Shown here: piece after piece, positions 31,501 to 39,400 of the stretch
Layout: every line of letters begins with the position of its first letter
How positions within the stretch are numbered: the first letter of the stretch is position 1
IMG/VR virus record: IMGVR_UViG_3300044712_000383
Location: 1 to 49,155 of that record
Strand: one strand, 5' to 3'
DNA: 49,155 bases
DNA from: a virus
Position numbers and translations under genes: made by a program
Notes under the pieces: model-generated
What the model was told of the DNA's origin: nothing
The model's input: only the letters and a program-made list of their open reading frames with translations
The model's database searches: none

Positions 31501-32334
31501 TTATGCGCACAACGACTTGAATAATGTCGGATGCGTCTTTTCCATTACTGTAGGGCTGAATCCGCACTTGTTCACTTCATCAATCTCTGTCTTGCGAGCC
31601 TCCAACAACTCTAGCGCTGCCCGATAGAAGTCCTTTTTTATCTCAAATCCATAGGATCTCCTGCCACAATTCATGGCCGCCAGGAGAGTTGACCCGCTGC
31701 CGGCGCACGGATCAATCACCACGTCACCCTCATCCGTGAAGATACTGATCAGCCGCTCAAGGAGCTTCACCGGCTTCTGTGTCGGGTGGATCTTCGGCGT
31801 ATCACTATCCTTCTCCCAATCCAAGCAGTTGAACACCATCTTTCCGTCGTTGTTGAACTTCGGGAGCTTGTCCCGGTACAGCAGTAGTGCATATTCACAG
31901 TTGCCGACTACTCGCATGTTGGCCTTGAGTACCTGCGCGGAGAAGTTCTTCCTGAACACCAGATTGATATACTTGTTCAGTCCATATTTCTTCGCCTTCT
32001 CTATCAACTCAAATTGCTGCTCAAAGGCACAGAACACGATCATGCAGGGGGCTTTCCCTGTTTCCTTCGGCTCCTTCACCATCAGGGTCGAGCAGAAGTG
32101 TAGAAACTCCGTGATTCGGAAATCCTTGTCGGTATCGAAAAACTCTGTGTTGGCAAGTTTGCTCTCTCCGTTGGCATTATCACCACCTATGTACCATGAA
32201 GGATTGCTTCCATAAGCGTCCTTGCCTATGTTGTACGGAATGTCAGCGATAACAAGCTGTGCCTTCGGGATGCCGTATCCCTTGTAGTTCTGGAAATGGT
32301 CATTTATCAGTTGGAACTTTGCCGGTTTGTGCAC
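31501..32334 (-). CDS. DNA N6-adenine or N4-cytosine methyltransferase
   Basis: A 277-residue beta-class methyltransferase. Catalytic motif IV appears as DIPY (VIADIPYNIG, about residue 30), followed by the conserved IHPTQKP segment and SAM-binding motif I DPCAGSGSTLLAAMNC near the C-terminus. The GTG start has AGGAGG five bases before; the upstream in-frame extension lies over another gene. No restriction enzyme is visible, so it is likely an anti-restriction or regulatory methylase. Confidence 0.85.
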   Translation of the reverse strand: MHKPAKFQLINDHFQNYKGYGIPKAQLVIADIPYNIGKDAYGSNPSWYIGGDNANGESKLANTEFFDTDKDFRITEFLHFCSTLMVKEPKETGKAPCMIVFCAFEQQFELIEKAKKYGLNKYINLVFRKNFSAQVLKANMRVVGNCEYALLLYRDKLPKFNNDGKMVFNCLDWEKDSDTPKIHPTQKPVKLLERLISIFTDEGDVVIDPCAGSGSTLLAAMNCGRRSYGFEIKKDFYRAALELLEARKTEIDEVNKCGFSPTVMEKTHPTLFKSLCA

Positions 32335-32626
32335 TGGCCCTCCTCGCATGATAAACTCGCAGCAAATGATTCCACGCCGCTTCCGCACCCTCAAGACAGC
32401 CCGTTTCCGGGTCCACTGCCAGCGGGTCGAGCTGCGATTTTGCACTATGCCGCATTGCCGCCGAAAAGAATCTCCGATCCCCATCCTCAAACGGTTGCAG
32501 ACAGTTAAAACGCTCATATTTCCGGCACCCTGCCGCGAATACTTCAACCAATGGTTCAAGTATTTCAAGGGGCATGGAGTGCCAATCGAGTTTTCCGTTG
32601 TCGAATTTTTTGCCTTCGGTGTTCAA
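32300..32626 (-). CDS. DUF5664-type protein (dATP/dGTP diphosphohydrolase N-terminal-like)
   Basis: A 108-residue protein with KKFDNGKLDWHSMPLEILEPLVEVFAAGCRKYERFN and MRHSAKSQLDPLAVDPETGCLEGAEAAWNHLLRV, the pattern of the phage DUF5664 family. The enzyme domain proper is absent and the name is by similarity only. TTG start with GGAGGAA. Overlaps both neighbours. Confidence 0.7.
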   Translation of the reverse strand: MNTEGKKFDNGKLDWHSMPLEILEPLVEVFAAGCRKYERFNCLQPFEDGDRRFFSAAMRHSAKSQLDPLAVDPETGCLEGAEAAWNHLLRVYHARRASAQTGKVPTDK

Positions 32627-32754
32627 AATTCCTCCTCATCGTCGGCATCCATTGTGAAAAAAATATGTCGGCAAGCCGCGCACCTCTCCCGTTCGTAGCC
32701 GTCAGAGTAGGAGTGGAAATAAGTCACTTTGCAGCCGCATTTCGGACATGACAC
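32623..32754 (-). CDS. 43-residue zinc-ribbon protein
   Basis: GTG start overlaps the preceding stop (TAGTG) and has GGAGGTGAT six bases before. Two metal knuckles are visible (CPKCGC near the start and CAAC about 24 residues later), and the tail is acidic (DADDEEEF). The stop overlaps the next start. Likely a small DNA- or protein-binding zinc ribbon. Confidence 0.7.
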   Translation of the reverse strand: MSCPKCGCKVTYFHSYSDGYERERCAACRHIFFTMDADDEEEF

Positions 32755-32960
32755 TATTTATCACCTCCAAACAATCCCGGCTGCTCCGCTTCCTCTTTCA
32801 GCCGCTTCTGTAACGCCTCTTGCTTCTTCGTCATCCCCGACGCGCCATGTTCGAGGCATGGCCCTAGTCGCCTATCGTCTACCCTGTGCATAGTACGGCG
32901 GTTGCAGGTCGGGCAGTATGCTAGGACTTGAGTTGTGCTGCGGGTGTAGTGTTGGGTCAT
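32754..32960 (-). CDS. 68-residue zinc-finger-like protein
   Basis: N-terminal half has CPTCNRRTMHRVDDRRLGPCLEH, a CxxC...CxxH metal site; the C-terminal half is a charged helix (KKQEALQKRLKEEAEQ) ending PGLFGGDK. It starts inside the first 71-bp repeat. The PGLFGGD end resembles a clamp-binding or SSB-type tail, but that is weak. Confidence 0.6.
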   Translation of the reverse strand: MTQHYTRSTTQVLAYCPTCNRRTMHRVDDRRLGPCLEHGASGMTKKQEALQKRLKEEAEQPGLFGGDK

Positions 32961-33027
32961 CCCATCTCCTTTATCGCACTCATACCACGGGTTAGAGCGG
33001 GCGGGCCGATCAACCTGAAGGCGTTAT
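32957..33027 (-). repeat. 71-bp intergenic element, copy 1
   Basis: Matches 33746-33816 at 68 of 71 positions. It contains a bulged palindrome (gggttagagcgg ... ccgatcaacc) and, on the minus strand, ends with ribosome site AAGGAGATGGG and the start codon of the next gene. In an operon of touching genes these elements make the only longer spacers. Confidence 0.85.
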
Positions 33028-33749
33028 AAACTCATCACTTCGCAGAGAATTCCGCAATCGCCCACGATAGGCGGTTCGTGACGGCCTCTTTCCGGTTCTA
33101 GTTCGTCCAGGAAAACCCCGTTAATACAGGTTGCCCCCGCGATTCGCTCCATTGCTGCCCGTTGCGCGAATACTTCGGGGAAGTCCTGCCGTATTTTGTT
33201 CCAATATCCCATACCGCCTTTTACACAGCCGACACAGTTGTTGTTGTGGTATCCAAGTTCGTACATGCCGGGGCGACGTATGCCGGACGCTTTCAAAATT
33301 TCGTGCGCCTGTTCTTTCGATAGCCGCCGCTCGATCAACGGAAATACGTGTTCATGGTTCGACTGGTTTTCCACAATCCTCTCCGCCCTGTGTCGCTCGT
33401 TGTAATCCAGCCCCCACACGTACCGAAACGGCCCCGCATTCTCGTATTCCCACTGTTGCCGCACCTGGCGCTTTAGGTAACGAGTGCAACTTGCCCCGCG
33501 CGGCCCGTTGACGTACACGCCAGAGGGATATGCTGCCGTTGCCATGATTGCACCCTCAACGCTCTTGTATGGACTCTGTAATATCGTCACCGGCTTCCCA
33601 AACCATACCTCACAGTCACGAACAAACCGCATTGTGTCCGGGTGCTGGTCGTCAATGTGTGTGTAAATTATCTCGTCTATCTGGTCTATCATCAGTTTTG
33701 TTGCCACTGCCGACGATACTCCAGCGGAGAACCATGATACTGTTTTCAT
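33024..33749 (-). CDS. PAPS-reductase-like / adenine nucleotide alpha-hydrolase protein
   Basis: A 241-residue phage protein of the PAPS reductase/ATP pyrophosphatase type. The PP-loop is WFSAGVSSAVA (about residues 6-16), and a C-terminal cysteine motif NNCVGCVKGGMGYWNKI is typical for phage versions. These enzymes adenylate or reduce sulphur compounds or activate nucleic acid carbonyls; here the substrate is unknown. DNA sulphuration (DndC-like) or nucleotide modification is possible. It is flanked on both sides by copies of the 71-bp element. Confidence 0.78.
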   Translation of the reverse strand: MKTVSWFSAGVSSAVATKLMIDQIDEIIYTHIDDQHPDTMRFVRDCEVWFGKPVTILQSPYKSVEGAIMATAAYPSGVYVNGPRGASCTRYLKRQVRQQWEYENAGPFRYVWGLDYNERHRAERIVENQSNHEHVFPLIERRLSKEQAHEILKASGIRRPGMYELGYHNNNCVGCVKGGMGYWNKIRQDFPEVFAQRAAMERIAGATCINGVFLDELEPERGRHEPPIVGDCGILCEVMSL

Positions 33750-33816
33750 CCCATCTCCTTTATCGCACTCATACCACGGGTTAGAGCGGGCGGGCCGCTC
33801 AACCTGGGGGCGTTAT
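33746..33816 (-). repeat. 71-bp intergenic element, copy 2
   Basis: This copy has the perfect version of the stem: ggtt-a-gagcgg, loop gcggg, ccgctcaacc, that is, 10 pairs with one bulged A. The minus strand carries the ribosome site and start of the PAPS-reductase-like gene. A degenerate third copy is at 34021-34070. Confidence 0.85.
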
Positions 33817-34001
33817 CTGCTAAAATGCTGTTCCAGCCGTTTAAGAGCATGGCTTATCCCTGCCCTCGAAATTGTCATGTCTGGGACGTACAATGTGCAA
33901 ATGAGTCGTTGCACATCAGCAAAATTGTCAAAATTTCCGGTCGTGATCTGCGTGAATATCATGTCTGAATCTTTCATCTGTTGATCATAAGTTTCTGACA
34001 T
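33813..34001 (-). CDS. 62-residue protein, unknown
   Basis: AAAGGGG precedes the chosen ATG. The sequence (SDMIFTQITTGNFDNFADVQRLICTLYVPDMTISRAGISHALKRL) ends with a helix-turn-helix-like pattern. The coding DNA includes an inverted repeat atgtgcaa-8-ttgcacat near 33891-33914. It lies between copies 2 and 3 of the intergenic element. Confidence 0.6.
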   Translation of the reverse strand: MSETYDQQMKDSDMIFTQITTGNFDNFADVQRLICTLYVPDMTISRAGISHALKRLEQHFSR

Positions 34002-34020
34002 CTTAGCCCCTTTCAACTGC

Positions 34021-34070
34021 TGGCAGATAACCAGCGATTCGAGCGGCCTGGCCGCTCACCCTTGTCGTTA
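34021..34070 (-). repeat. Degenerate third copy of the intergenic element
   Basis: Shares the central stem gagcgg-cctgg-ccgctc and the TAACG end with the two 71-bp copies. A second small hairpin, gctgg...ccagc (34019-34035), replaces the rest. Like the others it lies directly after one gene and before the ribosome site of the next. Confidence 0.55.
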
Positions 34071-34244
34071 TTTTTCCCCTGCGCACTCATAGCAAACCCA
34101 CCGCCAGATTCCATCCCGATACACCGCCAACCTCCCACTCCGACACTCTCCCGCCAGCCGGACAGAACACTTCTTGCACTCGCCATGACATGGTACGGCT
34201 CCGCAGATTGAGCAGGTGGAACGGGCGGGGGCGGTTGCGCTCAT
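34068..34244 (-). CDS. 58-residue cysteine-rich zinc-binding protein
   Basis: ATG overlaps the previous stop (ATGA). Seven cysteines plus a histidine are arranged as CSIC...CHGECKKCSVRLAGEC...CYEC, like a double zinc knuckle. The rest is basic and Trp-containing. Likely a small nucleic-acid-binding protein. Confidence 0.7.
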   Translation of the reverse strand: MSATAPARSTCSICGAVPCHGECKKCSVRLAGECRSGRLAVYRDGIWRWVCYECAGEK

Positions 34245-34507
34245 AATACATCCCTGCCGAACAACATAGAGCGTTCAGGCATAAGTTTGTGCTTGAATTC
34301 TTCCGCTATAGCGGGGTGCATTACGAGATCTCCGTTTGCCAGTTTTATCACTGATCTCATGGGTACTTGAGGGACTACCGTTCTAGTAGCTTTCAGGGGC
34401 CGCCACGGTAGGCTAAAAAGTCTCTCTCGCCATGTTCGCGCTACCTCGTAAGGCTCTCCTGCCTCTGTCATGATGTGGCTCTCTATAATCCTTACTCCAA
34501 ACATCAT
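34241..34507 (-). CDS. 88-residue hypothetical protein
   Basis: GGAGAG precedes a double ATG. No recognised motif; the C-terminal part (VIKLANGDLVMHPAIAEEFKHKLMPE) looks like a small beta/alpha domain. It is in the tight small-gene cluster of the early operon. Confidence 0.6.
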   Translation of the reverse strand: MMFGVRIIESHIMTEAGEPYEVARTWRERLFSLPWRPLKATRTVVPQVPMRSVIKLANGDLVMHPAIAEEFKHKLMPERSMLFGRDVL

Positions 34508-34526
34508 CTCTCCTTTCCGGTTGCGC

Positions 34527-34763
34527 TCATAACTCCCCCTGCGCCCATTTCTTCTTTTCAGCCTTCGCTACCTTCGCCAGTTTCTTCTTCTCCTTCAGCT
34601 CCCTTTTCCACACATCCTCGCGCACTAGATAATCAGTATCAGGGCAGAGGATGTAGCGGGTATTGTTGAGGATACATGCGCCGAAATGACGGGCTATCGA
34701 GAGTTGAGAGTTGCGCCAGTAGTCCGGGCCGATACGTTCAATTTTTGTGGTGTCTAGGCTCAT
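34527..34763 (-). CDS. 78-residue basic hypothetical protein
   Basis: N-terminal globular part (IGPDYWRNSQLSIARHFGACILNNTRYILCPDTDYLV) and a lysine-rich C-terminal helix (KRELKEKKKLAKVAKAEKKKW), suggesting nucleic-acid contact. Start overlaps the VRR-NUC stop by four bases. Family not recognised. Confidence 0.65.
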   Translation of the reverse strand: MSLDTTKIERIGPDYWRNSQLSIARHFGACILNNTRYILCPDTDYLVREDVWKRELKEKKKLAKVAKAEKKKWAQGEL

Positions 34764-35305
34764 TTCCCGTAAACCTCCCGAATAAACTTAATTGCCTCAT
34801 CAGCCCCTTTGCAGCACCTCGTAAGCCACCCGCGCTCCGAAAGGGCATCAAGCCACTCCCGCTGCTCGTCGGAGAGTCTTCTACCCTTCAGCCGCTTCAG
34901 TTCGATAGCCACGCCCTTGTAATCACTTCCGGGAGGGATGTCGAATATCAGGATGTCCGGGATGCCAGCCTTCACGCCCATGCCCTTGAACTTCTTCGCC
35001 TCGATGACGTTGCGGCTGCCACCGTTGGGAGGATGCGCCCATCTGAAGCCTAACAGGTCTAGGAATTGCGCGACGGTCCTTTGCTCTTGGTCCTCAGTGG
35101 GTGGATCAGGTGCCGGGTGCTCAAATCGGTTCGGCACCTCCCGCGGCTTAACCATCGCCACCGGGTAACTGGACAGCGGGATCGTGTCCTCTGCCAGCTT
35201 TTCAGCATTGCGGGGAGCAGGGATATTGAGTTGGTGCGCGATGTCCCGTATCTGACCGGCACGGCGCTTTATCAAGTCCTCGTATTCCTGTTCTGTGAGT
35301 CTCAA
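34760..35305 (-). CDS. VRR-NUC domain nuclease
   Basis: A 181-residue protein. The C-terminal 100 residues have the PD-(D/E)XK VRR-NUC pattern: WAHPPNGG, GMGVKAGIPDILIF with the catalytic aspartate, and GVAIELKRLKG with the E-x-K pair. Such phage nucleases resolve branched DNA. The N-terminal 80 residues are of unknown fold. Confidence 0.85.
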   Translation of the reverse strand: MRLTEQEYEDLIKRRAGQIRDIAHQLNIPAPRNAEKLAEDTIPLSSYPVAMVKPREVPNRFEHPAPDPPTEDQEQRTVAQFLDLLGFRWAHPPNGGSRNVIEAKKFKGMGVKAGIPDILIFDIPPGSDYKGVAIELKRLKGRRLSDEQREWLDALSERGWLTRCCKGADEAIKFIREVYGK

Positions 35306-35586
35306 TCTTCCACCCCTATATGCTTATTATTCTCACCGTCATCTATCCACACGAACCGCTTCAGCATCACCAGGGCAGATTTGCCACCCATAGCTCCCAT
35401 GCGCTTTAAATTGTGGATCTCGGTTAAGCAATCCTCTAGTTCTGCCAGACACAGGTGGAGTTTATCGGAGGGAATGTGCAGGAGATCTCCGGGCTGCTCA
35501 ATGACATAATGAGGAGGTATTTTCTCACGCTGTGTCCGTAAATACCTCTGGCGTAATGCTTCCTTGATTGCCGATATTATTTTCAT
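35302..35586 (-). CDS. 94-residue hypothetical protein
   Basis: The ATG overlaps the previous stop (ATGA) with AAGGG before it. A basic N-terminal helix (ISAIKEALRQRYLRTQREK) is followed by a mixed region; KLHLCLAELEDCLTEIHNLKRM may be a coiled coil. Function unknown. Confidence 0.6.
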   Translation of the reverse strand: MKIISAIKEALRQRYLRTQREKIPPHYVIEQPGDLLHIPSDKLHLCLAELEDCLTEIHNLKRMGAMGGKSALVMLKRFVWIDDGENNKHIGVED

Positions 35587-36161
35587 CCCTTCACCCCGTA
35601 CTTTTCGCGGATTCTCGTGGCAATCCAATCACACCCGGTAAATCCTTCGGCAAAATCAGCGCAATCTTTCGCCACCCGCTTCCTCTCTTGCGCCACCAAC
35701 ATATCTTGATCGGCAAGGTGCTGCTCGGAGCGGGCTTCGGCGGCTTGGAGTTTGACCTCAAGGTCTTTTATTATCGCCAGCGCTCTCTCTCCTTCGGCTT
35801 TAATCTGTTGCTGGCAAGCCCCTCGCTCGTCCTCAACGCCTCTGCGATAATTTGCATAATCAGGCTGTCGCGTAGTCCACTTATTCAGTTCGGCGGTGAG
35901 GCGGTCTACTTCGTTGAGCAATTTCTCACGGTCAGCCACTATTCGCTCAACGTTTAGCCGAATCATGCCAAGAACTGTGCCAGCGCAAGAAACAGCCGTT
36001 GCGTCATCTGGTACTCCGTCCTCACAGCCTGCGACTTTAGCGAGTACGCGCAACCTTTTGGCGTCAAAATCATGGCTTTGTTTCAGCCTTTCGTGCTCTT
36101 CGTGCAGTTTGTCGTAGGCATCATCTATATTTGCCCTTGATATCAACTGTGATGGTTTCAT
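35583..36161 (-). CDS. Coiled-coil early protein
   Basis: A 192-residue protein dominated by heptads (DAYDKLHEEHERLKQSHDFDAKRLRVL; ADREKLLNEVDRLTAELNKW; ALAIIKDLEVKLQAAEARSEQHL). GGAGGGAGA directly precedes ATG. No enzyme motif. Possibly a scaffold or inhibitor; uncertain. Confidence 0.65.
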   Translation of the reverse strand: MKPSQLISRANIDDAYDKLHEEHERLKQSHDFDAKRLRVLAKVAGCEDGVPDDATAVSCAGTVLGMIRLNVERIVADREKLLNEVDRLTAELNKWTTRQPDYANYRRGVEDERGACQQQIKAEGERALAIIKDLEVKLQAAEARSEQHLADQDMLVAQERKRVAKDCADFAEGFTGCDWIATRIREKYGVKG

Positions 36162-36171
36162 TCTCCCTCCT

Positions 36172-36291
36172 TCACAGGGTATCTCCGTCATAGCCCCAAA
36201 CTCTTTCATCGTCACCAAAGTCTATCGGTAAGGATGATTCTCTTTCACATTCACAGTCTTCAAGTAGGTTGCCACAGGTTTTACAAATCAT
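36172..36291 (-). CDS. 39-residue zinc-ribbon-like protein
   Basis: GAAGGAGGGAGA precedes the ATG, which overlaps the previous stop (ATGA). CKTCG near the start and CEC at 15-17 form a compact metal site; the C-terminal half is acidic. One of a family of tiny cysteine proteins in this operon. Confidence 0.65.
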   Translation of the reverse strand: MICKTCGNLLEDCECERESSLPIDFGDDERVWGYDGDTL

Positions 36292-36683
36292 TCTCCCTCC
36301 TTCAGCCGGACCTCTACGGTCTTGCCTATCCAACTATACGGCACATTAAATACAGCACTTCCTACAGGAGAGTAATCCACCACCTGCCCTTCCCACACCT
36401 CCGGCTCCGATACGGGGCGTTGGTATGAACCGGTGAGTTCGATAACCCTATGCCCCTGTGTCTTATCGTGAGAGTGAAGGTAGATAGGCGTCTTAGAAAC
36501 GAACAAGATATTTTCGTCCTTATCGTGATGCTCCCACCTCTTTACCTCTACCGGCTCCATGCGAGGGGCGGTGAGTAAAATATAAGCCTGTTTAGCGTAG
36601 TCTTTCGTGTACTCAATAGTAGGGTCAGAGTAGATATTCTTCAGCGCCTCCAACGCCTTCTTCAACTTCTCATCTTTTGTCAT
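36288..36683 (-). CDS. 131-residue hypothetical protein
   Basis: N-terminal helix (DEKLKKALEALKNIYSDP), then a beta-rich region containing RVIELTGSYQRPVSEPEVWEGQVVDYSPVGSAVFNVPYSWIGKTVEVRL, reminiscent of a small OB or SH3-like barrel. I do not recognise the family. Confidence 0.6.
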   Translation of the reverse strand: MTKDEKLKKALEALKNIYSDPTIEYTKDYAKQAYILLTAPRMEPVEVKRWEHHDKDENILFVSKTPIYLHSHDKTQGHRVIELTGSYQRPVSEPEVWEGQVVDYSPVGSAVFNVPYSWIGKTVEVRLKEGE

Positions 36684-36721
36684 ACCGGTTCCTTCTGCGG
36701 GGATTACTCCCCGCGTTGAGG

Positions 36722-37024
36722 TTAAATAAATCGCCCATCCTGCCCGCGAGTCCTGCCCGTTGCCGTCCGTTTCACGCGGGGCGGCTTGAAATGCTTGTCT
36801 ACGGCCTTCTTCGTGACGTTGAAAATCTCCTCGGCTTTTGCCATGTCTGGACCCTGGAAAGCCTCCGAGAGATAGTCATCTGTCGCCTTGGCAATATTCG
36901 TCATCGCCGCGGCGAGCTTGTTGTGTGGGAATGATTGCGGCTTCTCCTCCCGGTAGACAGCCTCGATGCAACACAGGCCGATGGAGAGGATGACGGCTTT
37001 CTGTTTGTCGGGTACTGTGGTCAT
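36722..37024 (-). CDS. 100-residue hypothetical protein
   Basis: Alpha-helical with a basic C-terminus (FKPPRVKRTATGRTRGQDGRFI). Starts one base before the next upstream gene ends. Lies just downstream of the recombination pair, so a recombination or single-strand-binding accessory is conceivable, without motif support. Confidence 0.6.
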   Translation of the reverse strand: MTTVPDKQKAVILSIGLCCIEAVYREEKPQSFPHNKLAAAMTNIAKATDDYLSEAFQGPDMAKAEEIFNVTKKAVDKHFKPPRVKRTATGRTRGQDGRFI

Positions 37025-38065
37025 TTATTCCCCCTCGGGTGGTTCAGCGCAGGGGCAGGACATCGCATGGCCGCCCACTTCTCCGCATTCCGGGCAGGGT
37101 TCAACTGCGCCGGGAGGGTCAGGCCAGCCGTCATCGTCACTGTCCACGTTCGGGAGGGGAGAGGGTGCGACCTCTGTTTTTTCCTCGGTGGTGATGGGGA
37201 TTTCGCCGGTAGATGCGGCTTCCTCTTTCGCTTTTCTACCCCTCAATTTATCCTTCAGCGTATCCGCGACCTTCGTTTCCGGCTGCTTCTCCTCGTCCAC
37301 CTCAAACCAATCGGCGGGGCTGCTCATGCCGTCCTTCATGGAGTTGTAAATCTTGCGGAGGGATACGATCTGCGCGGGTGTGATTGCATCCAGGTGCCGC
37401 TGTATCCGCTTCTCAATTTGCCCTTTCGATACGCCATAATCGGAAAACTTCTCGACTAGCTTCTTCTGAGCGTCAATGGATGTGTCGGCTTTAGCGGTAA
37501 GAGTCTGCTCGGATTGCTTCACCGCAGCCTCAACCACATCGCCTGGAATGATGCCCAGGATGCAGGCGCGGAGTCTGCGCGATCCCTGATTTGCCACCGC
37601 CTCGTAAATGTCGCGGGGATCTTCCAGTTGCTTCCTGCCCTGCCTGGTGTGTCGGACGTGAGGCACCTGGAAAACCTTGACCTGACGCGTGTTTGTTTCC
37701 ACGTCCCAGGCATAGCATTCGACCGTGCTTTCTCCGTTCGACTGCGACAGTTCCCTGACACCAAACTGAAGGTTTCCCCAGTTCTGCGCGATTGCTTCAG
37801 CCAGCCGGATTGACGGCCCTGTAATGTCAGTCCCGCCGCGTGCGTAGGAATACAGGGCTTGCTCGGCAAGGGTAGGACGTTGGCAAGCGGTAAGGATACG
37901 GTCCATTGCTTCGATGGGGTTACGCGGAAACTGCTTTGCCAGCATGATCGCGGCCTGGACCTCGGCTATTGCCCGACGCTGTTCAACCTCAACGAGCGCG
38001 TTCTGTTGTTGGGGTTTGACAGTTAAGGCGTTGTTTCCATTTGCTCCAAAAGGATTTACTTCCAT
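37025..38065 (-). CDS. Conserved phage protein, candidate recombination mediator
   Basis: A 346-residue protein. The core (AEVQAAIMLAKQFPRN, YSYARGGTDITGPSIRLAEAIAQNWGNLQFGVREL, YAWDVETN, FQVPHVRHTRQG, DPRDIYEAVANQGSRRLRACILGIIPGDVVEAAV) is a pattern I remember from many phages without an assigned activity. Residues about 260-310 are acidic linker, and the C-terminus has a CPECG...CPC zinc knuckle. It lies directly downstream of a YqaJ exonuclease, the usual place for a RecT-like annealing protein. Confidence 0.65.
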   Translation of the reverse strand: MEVNPFGANGNNALTVKPQQQNALVEVEQRRAIAEVQAAIMLAKQFPRNPIEAMDRILTACQRPTLAEQALYSYARGGTDITGPSIRLAEAIAQNWGNLQFGVRELSQSNGESTVECYAWDVETNTRQVKVFQVPHVRHTRQGRKQLEDPRDIYEAVANQGSRRLRACILGIIPGDVVEAAVKQSEQTLTAKADTSIDAQKKLVEKFSDYGVSKGQIEKRIQRHLDAITPAQIVSLRKIYNSMKDGMSSPADWFEVDEEKQPETKVADTLKDKLRGRKAKEEAASTGEIPITTEEKTEVAPSPLPNVDSDDDGWPDPPGAVEPCPECGEVGGHAMSCPCAEPPEGE

Positions 38066-38080
38066 GATTTTTCTCTCCCC

Positions 38081-39016
38081 TTACTTGATAAGGAAGCGAC
38101 GGCTTCCGTTGATGGTTTTTTTGAATTGCTGATAGAGATCCGCGTGAGCAACCTTGAATGAGTCGGTATCGAACCGCTCGGAGGGTTTTGAAACGCGGTA
38201 TGTCACTAACGGCTTGCCGTGGTTCATGAGGGTGTCGGCCCGGTCCCCAAGCGCAAGTATCACCTTGCCCTTTAAATTCTCTTCCTCGGCTTCCAGCGCC
38301 TTCAGGGACTCCTTGACAACCTTCAGCCTGTTCACGGTCTGGATGATTTCCCTTGACGCTTCCACGGTCCCGGTGACGGCGAGACTGCCGTATTTCTGGA
38401 TTGCTTCGGCGTAGGTTGTAGGCTCCGGCGGGATACCTTTCTGCACCAGATCCCAAAACGCTGCCGCTTCATCGAGCATGAGCCCCTGCAATTCCTTGTC
38501 GGCCTCCACGGTGTAGATGACCGGCTCCTTATTGCTTATTGAAGCCACCACATCCGCGACCTCATACCCGGTAACGATCATGTAATGTTGCACCTGGCAA
38601 AGATACTCTTGCGGTATCTCCGCGCTTCCCGGTTCTCCCCATTCACGGCCACTCCAGGCGGTCTTGATTTCGACCACGCGGGGCTCATCGGTGTAGCCGT
38701 CAAGGTTCGCCAGCATGAAGGGATATTTTTCGCAGGTAATGATTGACTCTGGGACTCGTACCGTGTGACCGGTTGCGTCGGCGTAGAATTGCCGGATCGC
38801 GGGTTCCAATGTGCGGCCAACCAACATGCGCCAGTTGTCAGGGATTGAACCGACTTCCCCGCGCTTCTCCTGGTAGACTTGAAGCGGAGTTTTGTAGCGC
38901 GACAGCCCCATGATTGCTGCGATATCAGATCCGCCGATGCCGCGTTGACGGGCCTTGTACCAATCCGATTCGATGCCGTGTTGTGGTGATATTTTTTCAG
39001 CAAGATTTCCGTTCAT
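38081..39016 (-). CDS. YqaJ / lambda-type recombination exonuclease
   Basis: A 311-residue nuclease. RGIGGSDIAAIMGLSRYKTPLQVYQEK, GRTLEPAIRQFYADATG, then MLANLDGYTDEPRVVEIKTAW and IPQEYLCQVQHYMIVTG give the full PD-(D/E)XK YqaJ signature, with Asp and Glu-x-Lys catalytic residues near 105-119. It digests one strand from DNA ends to feed annealing. C-terminal helical tail about residues 225-260. Confidence 0.9.
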   Translation of the reverse strand: MNGNLAEKISPQHGIESDWYKARQRGIGGSDIAAIMGLSRYKTPLQVYQEKRGEVGSIPDNWRMLVGRTLEPAIRQFYADATGHTVRVPESIITCEKYPFMLANLDGYTDEPRVVEIKTAWSGREWGEPGSAEIPQEYLCQVQHYMIVTGYEVADVVASISNKEPVIYTVEADKELQGLMLDEAAAFWDLVQKGIPPEPTTYAEAIQKYGSLAVTGTVEASREIIQTVNRLKVVKESLKALEAEEENLKGKVILALGDRADTLMNHGKPLVTYRVSKPSERFDTDSFKVAHADLYQQFKKTINGSRRFLIK

Positions 39017-39031
39017 TTCCTCTCCTCTCCG

Positions 39032-39400
39032 TTATGCCGCCGCACTCATATTATGCGACGGACCTCGTGGGTTCTTTTTCCCCAGCCATTCCGGGTTTCG
39101 CATCCACTTTCCATTAACCTGAATGATCGGTGCCGGTCCTGTCTGCGGGCCATTTCTCCACCGCCTCAATTTCGTCTCACACAGGGAGCAGTACGGGCGG
39201 TTTGTGCTGACTCTCATCCGGGTGTTACACACCTCGCAATCCTGGTACTGGTCTGCTCCGTTCAGTTCCTGAATGGTGCGCGTCGGCTTCCGTTCAGCCG
39301 GCCACGCCTCATAGACCCGTTTACCGCACGTTAAGCACGCCATTTCTCCGGGTGTCCCCGGTAGCATATTTCTTCCGCATTTCGGGCATCGTTCGCTCAT
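39032..39400 (-). CDS. Double zinc-ribbon protein
   Basis: A 122-residue protein with CPKCG...CLTCG at residues 5-28 and CEVCN...CSLCE at 55-75, two separate four-cysteine ribbons. A basic tail follows. Probably binds nucleic acid or an RNA polymerase partner. Confidence 0.7.
   Translation of the reverse strand: MSERCPKCGRNMLPGTPGEMACLTCGKRVYEAWPAERKPTRTIQELNGADQYQDCEVCNTRMRVSTNRPYCSLCETKLRRWRNGPQTGPAPIIQVNGKWMRNPEWLGKKNPRGPSHNMSAAA

Noticed and set aside
32957-33816. Integron attC sites
   Set aside because: The palindromic elements separate single genes and contain GTTAG and TCAAC-like boxes, but outer RYYYAAC/GTTRRRY pairs do not match and no integron integrase is present.
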